A stretch of 64,000 nucleotides of DNA, from contig NC_053044.1 in assembly GCF_003473485.1 (NCBI RefSeq), positions 36,460,091 to 36,524,090 on the forward strand. Reading direction: 5' to 3'. The notes beneath the pieces were generated by a model. It saw only the letters and a program-made list of their open reading frames with translations. It made no database searches and was not told the DNA's origin. This DNA is from Medicago truncatula (Eukaryota > Streptophyta > Magnoliopsida > Fabales > Fabaceae). The position numbers and the translations under genes were made by a program. Of the stretch, positions 1 to 12,424 are shown in pieces (the stretch's first letter is position 1; the number at the start of each line of letters is the position of its first letter).

Positions 1-1984
1 AAAAAACAACAGCGAATTGACAAATATCAGTGTTAAAAAAAAGAAATTTGAACGAGTATTTTTAGGTCCAAAATCAGGGTATAACAACTTGCACTAACTT
101 TTTTGATTTGTTTAAAATTAAACCTCACAAATGAACATATTTCTTTTGTAAAAAAAAAAAATTAACATATTTATTTTCCTCCCTCTTTTCTATATGTTTC
201 AATCATGTCATGAAACCAATTAGATCATAACATGTGTCAATGAGATTTCTAAGCCAATTGAATTCTAACATGTGACATTTTTTTCATCATCATATTATTT
301 AATGACGGTTTGGGATTCAAAGATAATTTGTTGGTTTCCCCCCTATATATAGTTGATGAATCTTGCATCATTTTCATCTCCTCACTTCTTTCATGCAATT
401 TCTGATAACATGTTTGAAATCAATTCAGTAGAAGAATCATGGTTCTAATGAATTGCATGTATTTGGTTCGTTTTTCTTTGGTTCGTTTGTGATGTAAACG
501 ATAACTCAATCATTTGTTCAATGAATACGGTTCTAATGTATGAATCTATATCTTAATCGCGAAAAAAAACATGTTTCATATTGATATCATGGCTATTTAC
601 TTCGATGTGGTCGTTTTAGTTATATTCATTTTATTTATTTTTGTTTTAATATATATTATTTTATATTCAAACTTAAAAACATGAATAGTAATTTGTTCAA
701 TTCTTCTCACATCCTTCTCTTTTATTTTTATTATTGTGGAATACACATAAGTTCACGATTCTGATTCCCTTTTAATAAAACATTATAACTAATAATTGTT
801 AAAGAAATCAATACATGAATAATATATCATGTACATGTTCTATTTCCGGTGTTTTTAAAAATGAATCAAAAACTTTCGTGTTTGACTTCTCTTGCTTGAA
901 AGAGAAATATTATATTGTCAAATAAAACATATAATTAAATTAAAGAAATGATAAAATATCAATGAAAATTAATGAATGAATATAAATGAGAAAAAAAAAA
1001 ACTATTCAAATAAGGCTTATAAAGTCTTCAAGAACATGTATATTTGAAAATTTCTTTTAATTAGTATTTAATTTAATATCCACAAGAGCGACCCTATGAT
1101 TCCATGTAAATTGTCTCCCATGTTAATTTCCTCTAAGATAAAAAATTGTTATAGTTAAAAAAACCAAACATATGGTTCATTAAAAAAATTAACTTAATAC
1201 CTATCAAGGACTTATTTCGTAAAAAAGACCCGTTTGTTACAACATTTTTTGTAAAAACAAAATGTTTCCATGTTAGGTTTTGTTTGTTAGATTTGAAAAA
1301 AGAAAATCTAAAAATAAATGACTTAAAATGTGTATATACAAAGGTAAGGGGTGTCTAATAATATGGAACAAGTGTAAAGGTGACTCTTATTATTTTTAGC
1401 AAACATGTCGTATAAGTTAAGAGTAAAAATTGACTCCTAAAATTCTATTAGATTTGAATAATTATATTTTCAATAATAATCACAACTTTTAGATCAATTC
1501 AAACATTTGATTTTATCTCAACCACATTCAAAGTCACAAACATGATTGATTTTGATGAGCTGATACAATAAAATTTCTACACTAACATTCAAAATAAACA
1601 TGTTTACATTATATGCCCCAAAATATAAAGTTGTTTTGAGTAATTTATCTTAAAACTCATTTGAGTATTATGCTGAATTCACTATAGTAAACAAATAAAG
1701 AATAACTTATGTTTGTAAACTAAAAAGTATCTTAAGTTTTTTCAATAATATCTATAAATCAAACGAGGAAAGTGTTTAAAATAGTTTTTTTTTTATTTTT
1801 AAATTTGATATTCAGTTCAAGGACCGATTAATTCAATTAGATCAATCTCACGAGCATATACTATGAGACTAACAAAAGTGTCTTGAAGGATATTTAGATA
1901 GGAATATACTGGAACATGTCATTATTAGAAAAGTTAAAAAAAAATTAGCAAAATAAGAACGTAAACACTCCTTAACTAATAATT

Positions 1985-2770
1985 ACATAATGAATGTCAT
2001 TAAATTTCTATTTGATGAACATTAATAATCATTTCAAAGTCAAATAAATTTTCGCATAGAAAAAAACTTCACATATATATATACGGTGAACTTTCAAAAT
2101 TATAATAAACATTTCAATTGCATTGCAACTTTAATAATTAATTATATGTCATAAATTATAAGTTATATGCCATAAAATTTTCATTCACAATCATTGTTCA
2201 TGTGGTAGCACATTAAAAAAAAATGAATGTCATTAAATTTGTACTTGATAAACATTAATAATCATTTAAGAGTCAAATAAATTTTCGCATAGAAAAAACT
2301 TCACATATACTACCTCCGTCCCTAAATATAGGAGTCTTTTGCCAAAATTGCGGAGATTAAGAAAGTTGGTTGTAGTATTAAATTTGTATATAATTACTAT
2401 TGTTTTTACAATTTTATCCTTAAGAGAAAGAGTAAATTTATGTTTTCAATATAATATTTATTGTTGATTGAAGAAAAAATGCAAAATAAATAAGGGTCTG
2501 TTGTTAAAGAAATAATTAATGTACTTGGAAACACCAAAGGGATCTTATAAAAAGGGACAAATTATTTTTTCAAAAGGGTCTTATAATTAGGGACGGGGGT
2601 AGTATATGGTGAACATTCAAAATTATAATGAAGATTTCAATTGTATTTCATTTTTTATTTTTTTAGGGATTAAAATTGAATATTTCAATTTTAATTGTTA
2701 ATTATATGTCATAAATTATAAGTTATATACTACACAATCATTTTTCACCTGGTAGAACATTAAAAAAAGG
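1985..2770. repeat. Tandem duplication, second copy interrupted by a MITE
   Basis: Copy A (about 1985-2220) and copy B (about 2222-2308 plus 2605-2770) share blocks such as 'aatgaatgtcattaaattt', 'aaataaattttcgcatagaa' and 'tatgtcataaattataagtt'. Copy B is split by the Stowaway-like element at 2310-2602. Copy A preserves the uninterrupted target sequence, so the order of events is clear: duplication first, then insertion. Confidence 0.8.
2310..2602. mobile_element. Stowaway-like MITE (Tc1/mariner type)
   Basis: The element starts 'ctacctccgtccctaaata' and ends with the inverted counterpart 'attagggacgggggtag', flanked on both sides by TA (2308-2309 and 2603-2604). Length is about 293 bp with no ORF. 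The 'CTCCCTCCGT' terminus and TA target duplication are hallmarks of plant Stowaway-type non-autonomous elements. The neighbouring duplicate copy shows the empty site. Confidence 0.85.
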
Positions 2771-3639
2771 TTATAAAATGACATTTGTTTGTGAAAGAAC
2801 TTTAAATTGATTGTTTAAAGAAAAACTTCAAGAGCATTAAGCACTCAAATATATAAAAAATAAAAAAAATAAAAAATTAACAGTGTCTAATATGGAAGAA
2901 GTGTAAAGTTGACTCTTATTATTTTTTGCAAACTTTAATAAAATATTGCATTTTTCTTAAAAGAAAAATATTGCATCGGGGTTTCTTTTAGATCATTTTC
3001 TAGATGTCCATATTATATTGATCCAAACATACGACTCAAATAACAAATATTTTTCAATCAAGTAAAAAACAAGGGGGGTTTTCGATCACGAAAACGTGAT
3101 GTATAAGCTAAGAGTAAAAATAGAGTCCTATAACTATTAATTCTATTGGATTTGATTAATTATATTCTCATTAACAATCACAACTTTTAGATCAATTCAA
3201 ACATTTGATTTTATCTTAACCATATTCAAAGTCACAAACATGATTAATTATGATGAGCTGATACTATAAAACTTTCTACACTAACATTCAAAATAAACAT
3301 TGTTACATTAAAATGATCTACACATATGATTCACATTGATATAAGTTCTTTCACATCATTATGAATAGGGCACATCATAACAAATTAGCCTAAAATATGA
3401 TGAGGATGAAACTTTAGAAAAAAGTAGAAATAGGGGACAAATAATGGTGGTAAAAATAGATGGACTAAAAAACCATTTTCTTTTAAAACAAATAGGGAGA
3501 TTAAAAGTGGATTTAAGCCTTATTTTATTTTATTTTTAGTGCCTACCAAATAAATTCACGTAGTTTTAGTCCCTGTTAAAATTAAATTTGTTTAATCATC
3601 CTTAAACTCTTAAAAATTTGTTTTATTTTTGCATCAGAG

Positions 3640-3960
3640 TGAATGACATCCAAAAACTAAAAAAAATAGTTCATCATAATGTTGGGCTTTCAGGGGACCT
3701 AAACTGGGTTGAATAATCACATTAGGCTAAAAACAACTAATCAGGTGAGATTGACAATGTATGTTCATCCAAATGCATAAGACATTAGGTATATGGGTCA
3801 TCTCACTTATATATTTTTCAGCATCTACTCTTGCATCTAATGTGAAACTTTCACTCACATTTGACATATTAACATATCTCCCTGAAATGTGAGACTCTAT
3901 GCATTTGTGATCTGGTAGCATAGCAGACATGTCATGGTAGGGGGTTGGTGGTGGTTTCAT
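3640..3960. repeat. Dispersed repeat family, copy 1
   Basis: This shares an ordered series of short blocks with 3990-4620 and 9290-9910: 'ccaaaaactaaaaaaaa', 'catcataatgttggg', 'cacattaggctaa', 'gtgagattgac', then 'tcatctcactta' and 'cacatttgacatattaaca'. The copies are diverged and have no ORF. Class is unknown; it could be a decayed LTR or a Helitron interior. Confidence 0.6.
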
Positions 3961-3989
3961 GAAGAGATATTTTAATTGAGATATTTTAA

Positions 3990-4620
3990 TTCCTTTATTT
4001 GATGAAAGAAATGATTAGGGAAAAAAAGAGTGTATGCTTTGTCTGTGGCTGTTTAGATAATAGAGTGAGTTACTGATAATTTTATGGGTTAATTGAAGGA
4101 GTTAAAAAATTTTGGTTAAATGTTTTGCCAAAATATTAGAGTAAATAAAAAAATGCCACATTATTTTTGAATTTCTAATAATCATATATGTTTTCAACTC
4201 AACGCAACACATGTAATTTTCCATAAATTCCATCAAAGACAATAAATGAAGGAATTTGAAGTAATATAGATTGTATAAAAAATATATAATGAAAGAAAAT
4301 GACTTCCAATAACTAAATTTTAAGATAAAAAAATTAAACAAATGACATTCAAAAACTAAAAAAAAAAATGGTTTATCATAACGTTGGGACTTGCGAGTGA
4401 GCCTGCACTGAGTTAGACCATCGTATTAGGCCAATATCAACCATATAAGTGAGATTGACACCACATCTTTACACAAAATCTAAAGACCTTAGTTATATGA
4501 GTCATCACACTTATTTTCTATTCAAAATCTACTATTCAATTCAATGTAGAACGTAAACTCACACTTGACTCATTAACATCGCTTTATCAAGTGTGCGACT
4601 ATCCACGTTCACAATCATGT
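3990..4620. repeat. Dispersed repeat family, copy 2
   Basis: This is a longer member of the family at 3640-3960 and 9290-9910. It begins further upstream, where 'gccaaaatattagagt' matches 'accaaaatattagagtta' near 9450, and runs to 'cacttgactcattaacat'. No coding potential is visible; short ORFs here are by-products of AT-rich sequence. Confidence 0.6.
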
Positions 4621-6475
4621 AATATAGTCAAATATGATCAAACTAAGGCACAAAGTGTTCAAGAATGTGGGTTGGAAGTGGATTAATTGAGGAAGATTTA
4701 TGTTCCTTTGTTTCATGGACAAAGAGAAAGGAAACTAGAAAGAAAATATGAATATGACAAAGAGAAAGGAAACTAGAAAGATATAATTTTTCAACTATGA
4801 TAATGAATAATAGTTTTCAAATTTAAAATAGAAAATTATAGATATTTTAAGCATCTTTTTTAACAAGTTTTTAAGGATCTCTCAAAACAAAACAAAAAAA
4901 CAAGTTTTTTAGGATAAAAATTTGTTAAGAAAAAAATGAAAAATAAAAAAACTAAATGACATAAACCTAGGCCAATAAACAATTATGGACATAATCTTTT
5001 CCATTAACTCCAGTGATTGTCTTTGTATTAATTATCTTTATTGTCACCTTAAATTTCATTTGAAAATATTATGATATTTAATCAAATTAACTTTACCCAC
5101 AACAATATAGGAGAATGAACATGAAATAAAATTAATTTGCGATAAAAAATTTATATGTATGCAACAATGCCTTAAACTATATTGACATTTTACTCATTAT
5201 AGAAGTTTCTTATATGTAGCACTATCATAACTAATTATAGTTTACATATTTTTTGTTTTGCATCATGAGAATTGATATAAAATTTATGCTGCATTTTTTT
5301 TATGTGATTTGAAAAATTTATAGGCGAAATTTAAGGTGTTTTCTCTCTATAAAATCAAAAAATAAAAATATTAATAGCATCTAAACTAGGCACAAGATAT
5401 GTAAATAAAAGATAAAAAACAAATATAACATGCACCAACAATTTTTTTTTTTAAAGGATAACACATAGCTGTTATAATTTAATAAGGAAGCAAAAATTAG
5501 TAGAATCGATGTCTATTTTCCAGATAGGAAACAATATTTAAAGGTCAAAGGCAAAGCAAAACCTTTTCGTTTTTCTCTATAAGGAATGATGTGGTGGTGT
5601 ATAAAATACATTGATTAAGTTCATATTATTTGTTTCTATAAAAAGGTTCATATTATTTGTAGAAGCAAAAAAAATAAAAAACAATGGTGATAAGAAGGGT
5701 CAAAGAAAAAGGTTTTTATTTGTATATAAGGAATGATTGAATTAATAGTACATAAAAAATATTATTTAAGTTCATATTATTTGTGGAAAAAAATAAAAAT
5801 ATTTGTGATAAGTATAAAATAAATTACTCATATGTTTTTTATTTACTCATGTGTTTTTAAAAACAACTTTATACTTTTTTTTTTCATTTTCATATGATGT
5901 AATTTTTTTTATAATTATATTATAAATTATTTTTGCAGCAAATTTTGGATCTATACGTTAATGTAGTGATTTTCTTGAATTTTTTCTATAGATATTGATT
6001 CTAATTTCACCATTCTTCTTACAATTCCGATATTGAACTAAAGATTTCAAAATTCTTTTCAATTTTATTTATTTTTGGGTTTTCAACAATACTCACTATT
6101 TGTAAAAAAAAAAAAAAAAAAAACTTATAACTACTCTAATTTTTTCAGTGTCTCCAAAACCAATTATCTTATTCGATTAGTACACATGTTTGTCTACATT
6201 TTCCGTTATTGGTGTCAAACAAGCACATAATAAGAAATACTATGAAAAATATTGGGAAGAAGAATATAACAAATAGTACGAAAAATATTGAGAGGAAGAG
6301 ATAAATAGAGAAAAAAAATCAATGAAGTGCAGAATCCGAACCTTGCATATATTATATTGTCCATACCAACTGAGTTTTGCTCACGAGAACATTAACTAAA
6401 AAGTTTATATACATAGTAAAAATTTCCAAATCCTCTATAAATAATCCAAACAAAATGTATATATAGATATATAAA
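4620..6475. other. AT-rich intergenic DNA, no gene seen
   Basis: There is no ORF or splice-supported gene here. The only structure is a diverged tandem duplication at about 5530-5780, where 'ataaggaatgat' and 'aagttcatattatttg' recur in the same order. There is also a long A-run near 6104-6123. Confidence 0.6.
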
Positions 6476-7686
6476 GGCTTAATACATGCTTTGGTCCCTT
6501 AACTTATTTTCGGATTTCATTTTGGTCCCCTAACTATAAAGTGTCTCAATTTGGTCCCTTATGTCTTCTGCCGTTACCTCTTTTTGTCCTCTCCGTTAGT
6601 TTGTTTTCAAAAATAGTTAATCATTGTCCACATGTCATTTAAGGTTGGAGATCAAGGGCTAGATTTGAAAAATACACAAGTATACAATGGGCTCATAACA
6701 TATAATCATTTCTATTTTTCTTGATTTTCCTAAAAATATAAATTTAAAATCACCATCTTTTTATATATTTTTAAAATAATTTGTATCCAGATTTTTAAAA
6801 ATTAAAATATTTTTCAGAATTTTGTAGCAAAAAAATAAAAAAAATCTGACCTTTTTTTTAAAATTTCGTAATAAAATTATTTTTTTTCAAATTTTGAAAA
6901 AGATTTTATAAAATTCAGGAATAACTTTTTTTTTTTCATATTTTATAAAAATCTGAATTTTTTATATATTTTTCAAAATTAAAATATTTCCAGAATTTTG
7001 TAGAAAAAATTAAAAATAACCTTTTTTTCTAAAAAAAAATATGACCTTTTTTATAACCTTTTTAAATTAATAATTCTGGATTTTTTAAATTAAAATATTT
7101 TCCAGAATTTTGTAGAAAAATTCGTATCCATATTTTTAAAAATTAAAATATTTCCCAGAACTTTGTAGAAAAATTTTTAAAAAACAGATTTGATAAAAAT
7201 TATGGAATAATTTTTTTTCTTCTAATTTTAAAATCTGAATTTTTTATATATTTTTCCAGATTTTTAAAAATATTAAAATATTTTCCAGAATTTTGTAGGA
7301 AAAAAAAAATTAAAAAAACCTTTTTTTTCCGAAAAAAAAACTGACATTTTTTAAAAATTTCGTAAAAAAATAAATTTTTGCAATTTTTTTAATTTTGAAA
7401 AAAAAATCTGGAATATTTTTCTCTTCATATTTTATAAAAATATGAATTTTTTTATATATTTTTGGCTTCAAAAAAATCAGGTGTTAATCATTCACCGTAG
7501 GCTACAATAAACCTACATGATCCAACGGTTTCTATTTGAAAAATAGATCAAACAGTTAAAATGTAACGGAGATGACCAAAAGAGGTAACGGCAGAAGACA
7601 TAAGGGACCAAATTGAGACACTTTATAGTTAGGGGACCAAAATGAAATCCGAAAATAAGTTAAGGGACCAAAGCATGTATTAAGCC
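6476..7686. mobile_element. Mutator-like MITE with ~125-bp TIRs and perfect 9-bp TSD
   Basis: The left end 'ggcttaatacatgctttggt' (6476) is the near-perfect inverse of the right end 'accaaagcatgtattaagcc' (to 7686). Inverted similarity extends about 125 bp inward on each side. The element is flanked by the perfect 9-bp direct repeat 'atatataaa' (6467-6475 and 7687-7695), diagnostic of Mutator-type insertion. The interior is AT-rich, has no transposase, and contains about five irregularly spaced copies of a motif resembling 'ccagaattttgtag'. It is therefore non-autonomous. Confidence 0.93.
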
Positions 7687-7695
7687 ATATATAAA

Positions 7696-9280
7696 TCAAC
7701 AAACTCTGTTGTTTGTCAGATTATTTTCTATCTCATTTCCATTTATTTTAGATCAAATTACTTAAATCACTTTCATGTTTTTTTTTATTATATATTTTCA
7801 AAAATTAATTTTTTTACTCAAAGTTAAAATTATTAATCTTCTAAACAGACTTTACAAATATTGATTAGTCAATAATTCATAACAATCTATGTTGAGAGAA
7901 AGTTTTGTTCCACTTATTTATTTTGTCTTTGTGCTGGGTTCTTTTTTTTTTTAAGCAAATATTAATTGGTTGTAAGTTTATAGAGGGAAGGGAAAAATGT
8001 TAGTTTATGGGGTCAATTTATGGTCAATTTTGCCCCTAAATCACCTCTTCAAAGAAAAAAATTCTTTCCCTTTTAGTTAAATAAGACCTTTCCTTATATT
8101 TTAATTTTTCTTTCGTTTGTTTTTGTCATTTCATCATCATAGCATGACTCAGTTTGTTTTGATTTTCTGTTTATGAAAATCAATTCTTACTACTTTATAT
8201 AAACACTGTTGAATATTAATTGATTACATGATTGATTTTATTTCTCATGATGATCTTATAAATAATAGCATGAAATATTTTCATACTCAAGGGTGGTTAA
8301 GACCATCTACAATAGGATCTTTCTTCTATTTAGAATCGTATTTTTATAGACACCCTCGTTCTCCTATTATTTGTGTGTTACACATGATCACTTCGTTGTA
8401 AATTACGTCATTGTCAATCAAAGTACATTTTTGTTTCTTTACTATGATTTCAACCATATGCAAAGTTGTTACTTAAACCGTGTAATTTCCAATCATTTTT
8501 TTTTATCTTTTCGAATTTTAGTTTTTTTTTTTGAATTATTAACAGGATTGAAAAAATATATTTTTTTAAAAACTTATAATTGAATTGATTTAATATTTCA
8601 AATATTAGATAATTATGAATGAATAAATACACTACTGTCAAAATTAACTGATACATATTTATTACTAAGGTCCATTTGATATATTTTTGAAGGGTTGAGT
8701 TTGAGAGATATTTTATTTTTTGTAGTCAAATGGGGTTCAATTATGAACCAGTTGTATCACGCTCTAAACGTACGAATAAAAGGAAACAATAACAAAAGAA
8801 GATGAGGAAAAAAAGAAAGTCCTTAAGTTAATCTGGTAAAATATCTCTAGAGTTTGAGAGATTAAATCTTATTAAATATTTCGGATGAAAATAATACAAA
8901 ATAAATGCTTGCTGAAATTATCAATTTTCAAATATTATTGTTATTATTATTATCATTATTAATAAATATTGATTTTTAATGTTTTTTTAGATATACTAAT
9001 TAAATGTATCAATTAAGTTTGCTAACTAACTTTATATTTGATATTTTATCGAGTTATTATGAAATTGGTAGGAGTTTACACCACCGTTTAGCAATGACTA
9101 ATCTTGGTTCGAAAACCTGTAGGACACATAAGGTGAGTTCTCTCATCTCATCCAAATATTTTCCATACGCATGAGACAGAAATTGAACTACTATCCACAT
9201 GCTTAAGAGGCTCTAATCTATTATCACTTTGATAAAAAAAAATTCTAGCGTCATAGTATACATGTTACTTCTATGTGTTC
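7696..9280. other. AT-rich intergenic DNA, no gene seen
   Basis: This is low-complexity AT-rich sequence with poly-T runs and short spurious ORFs only (for example around 8371-8656). I find no repeats with clear ends and no coding signature. Confidence 0.6.
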
Positions 9281-9289
9281 GTAGAAGAG

Positions 9290-9910
9290 ATGAAATTGGA
9301 TCTGCTAATGAATAAGACAAGAAATTAAATTATGTATTACTGATAAACTTTCTGATGTATTTGTGAGAGTATAGGAAACATAATGAATTGATGGAGATTT
9401 TATGGATTTGTTGAAGAAGTTGAATATTATTGGACAATTTTGCTACCAAAATATTAGAGTTATTAGAATATGTACATCTATTTAAAATGCCCAATAAATA
9501 TGTATTTTGTCAACTCATCAAAATACATCTACATTTTTCTATTGCAAGATCCAATGAAATAACAAAAGTGAGGAATTTTAAATGATAAAGGTTGAATTTT
9601 TTTTTCTTCTTATGAAAGCGAATTACATTCAAAAACTAAAATTTAAGATAAAATATTAAACAAATGACACTCAAAAACTAACGAAACAACCCATCACATT
9701 AGGCAAAGATCCTACATTGGATTATATTATCACATTAGACTAAGAACAATCACAGAAGTGAGATTCACATCACATCTTCTTTCAAAGTCTGAAAGCATTA
9801 TGTATATGAGTCATCTCACTTAAATGTTTCTCATATCTACTATTGCATACAATATAAAATTTTAACTCACACTTGATACATTAACATCTCTCCATTAAGT
9901 GTTAGGATCT
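9290..9910. repeat. Dispersed repeat family, copy 3
   Basis: This matches copy 2 (3990-4620) in order, including 'ccaaaatattagagtta', 'aatgacactcaaaaactaa', 'tatgagtcatctcactta' and 'cacttgatacattaacat'. A more diverged relative may lie at about 24700-24960. No coding potential is visible. A Helitron-like 3' end lies just downstream at 10142-10171, so this repeat might be the body of a Helitron family. Confidence 0.55.
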
Positions 9911-10141
9911 TTGTGTTTGTAGTCCACCACCCAAAACAACCCTCGCTCCCTCACAATGTCTAACCGAGATATAATACCACCGCTGGACTTTATGTGGAAT
10001 CTTAAACTGATGTAGATTGACAATTTGGGGAAAGAGGAAACCACACAAGTGATAATAATACCACCACAACTTCATCCAAAATTTTAAGACTTAAAGTGTA
10101 TGATTTTTGTTAGTATATATAATATATGCGAGGACATTCTA

Positions 10142-10171
10142 GCCCGTGCTTGGCACGGGTTTCCATGCTAG
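10142..10171 (+). mobile_element. Helitron-like 3' terminus
   Basis: A short hairpin 'gcccgtgc-ttg-gcacgggt' is followed after a few bases by CTAG and then T (10168-10172). A GC-rich hairpin just inside a CTRR terminus next to T is the plant Helitron 3' end signature. I could not identify the matching 5' TC end upstream, so the length of the element is unknown. Confidence 0.6.
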
Positions 10172-11050
10172 TTATATTTAAAAAATTACTTTTAACATTT
10201 ATTTAATAATTAATGTATCTGATCTATAACAACTTATATCATAAGTTAAATACATTAATTATAAAAATTAAAAATGATTTTTTTTTATTATAATGATCGG
10301 ATGAAGTACATTAATTGAGCAACTTTGAGTAAGTCCGTATAATCCAAAAAGTAATGCCACGCATGTTTCGTGCTCTGCTAGTTTTTGTGTAAATTCCTTA
10401 AAGACTTTGAGAAAGTCCATTCCTGCATATAAGTCAAATAATTGAAACGTACATTGAGAACAACTTTCAGTTGGAGCAAATACAGGTGGTGTTCTCATTA
10501 CTTAATTCTATTTAAACAATGCGAAATGTGTGTAGTTTATCGTTAAAAAACAATAAAACCTTGTTGAAATGTCAACAGAAATCCATATACCATTTGGGAA
10601 AAACAGATAATCCTGTAACAATGGAAAATCTAAAGAAAAAAATACACAAGAAACATGAGCATGAAAAAGTCTAAAATTTAAGTGAAAATAAAAAAAATAT
10701 AAATTAATAAAAATTAATTGAATTAATATTAAAACTTGAAATAAAATTAAGTGAAAATAAAAAATACATTGGAAGTTATAAAGAAACGGTTACCACTTGT
10801 AAAGAAACGGATGGAGTAGTTATTTGAGCAAATTTGCAAGTACATTGGAAGTTAGTTTACGAATACCACTTGTAAATTTACTTATTTGACAAATTTTGAT
10901 TGGTTGATTTACAAACTATCCATAGTTCTTGAAAGCCTGTACCTTACCTAAATTAAATCATAATATTGAGGCATCTAATATGAACTTGATTTAAAGATGG
11001 GCTTTACTATTTTTAATAAATTTTAATAAGCATGTGTTTGGTACAACATA
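10172..11050. other. Intergenic DNA, no gene seen
   Basis: AT-rich sequence. A short minus-strand ORF at 10268-10498 has no recognisable domain, and no promoter or splice context supports it. Confidence 0.5.
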
Positions 11051-11306
11051 CTCCCTCTGTCTCAGTTTAACTGAGCCATTTTTTCATTTCACACGGATTA
11101 AGAAAAGTGTATAAAGTAAAGAGGGAGAAAAATAGTTTTGAGTGCATTTTTCAAGTATTGATGCATTTTTCTTTATCATAAATGTAATTTAGAATATATT
11201 GAATTGAGAGTTGTGAAAGTAGTATTAATTAGAGTTATAATTGGAGAAAAATAATTAATGTTGCATTGAAAAGTGAAATGGGTTAGTTAAACTGGGACGG
11301 AGGGAG
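11051..11306. mobile_element. Stowaway-like MITE
   Basis: Starts 'ctccctctgtctcagtttaa' and ends 'ttaaactgggacggagggag', near-perfect inverted ends flanked by TA. About 256 bp, with no ORF. Confidence 0.9.
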
Positions 11307-11824
11307 TATAATTATTCATTGATATTGTAAAATGACATATATAATTTGAAACTTTTTTTCTTTCTAAAATAACATAATTTAGAAGAGAAATGTTAACAAG
11401 TGTTCTTTTAAAAGTCAAAAGAAGAAATTTTTTCTTAAAGATTGTGCATTCAACATATTAAAACTTCAAAAAAGAATTTTTTCTACATAAAATTTATTTT
11501 ATAAATCATTTCTTCTTTTAAATTCTTAACAAATGCATTTAGGGAACTTATTAGCATAATCTAATTTTTTAAATGGAGTATAATATTTCAAAACTTCGCC
11601 TTTCTCGTATGCAAAATACTATAAGCATTGATTTAGTCACATACCCGTCAATCATTTTCATCATATATTCGTTGACCTTCTCGTTTTTTATCATCTTATA
11701 ATTGCTTATCCTTTAATTGTAAACGTGTGTTCTCATTCATGGATTTTTTTTATTTTATTATTTTTTTTTTGTAGTCGCTATCTCCTCTCTCTTTTCATTG
11801 TTAATGCGAGTTTATTAATTAGTA

Positions 11825-12118
11825 CTCCCTCCGTCCCTAATTATAAGATCCTTTTGAAAAAAAAAATTTATCCTTTTTTATAAGACCCTTTGTTATTTCC
11901 AACTACATTAATTATTTCTTTACATGCATGCCCCTATTTATTATATATAATTTTTTTTAATCAACAATAAATATCATATTGAAAACATAAATCAATTCTC
12001 TCTTAAAGGATAAAATTGTAAAAACAATAGTAATTACAAACATATTTAATACAAATATCCACTATCTTAATTCCCGTTATTTTTTCAAAAGGGTCCTATA
12101 ATTAGGGACGGAGGGAGT
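11825..12118. mobile_element. Stowaway-like MITE
   Basis: Starts 'ctccctccgtccctaattat' and ends 'ataattagggacggagggag', perfect 20-bp inverted ends flanked by TA (11823-11824 and 12119-12120). About 294 bp, same family as 2310-2602, no ORF. Confidence 0.93.
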
Positions 12119-12424
12119 ATGTTATGTTAGTACTAGGTATAGTTTGATTTTTTTGAGATGAAGTTTGAACTTTCTTCTCAAACTCTTTTATAGGATATAA
12201 TGAGTTTAATAAGGACAATCATGCAATTTTAAAGGACTTTCATTTTTATATATTGTTAGTAGATATGGGAAAGTCGATATGATAAGATTTTGAAAACTGA
12301 TGATTATTTTTAATATATAAAAATCAATCTATTGTTTCTATTAAATAATTTTTTATTTTATATGCAAAACTTCACTTAATGTTTGTTGGACGATTATAAA
12401 TCAAGGAGATCATGAGTTTTAATA

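Larger units (their letters stand above)
1340..3310. repeat. Duplicated AT-rich segment (two diverged direct copies)
   Basis: The stretch at about 1340-1610 recurs in the same orientation at about 2883-3310. Both copies run through the same series of short matches, such as 'gactcttattattttt', 'atcaattcaaacatttgatt' and 'gatgagctgatac', with scattered substitutions and small indels. No coding potential is visible. It is an old segmental or transposon-derived duplication of unknown class. Confidence 0.75.
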
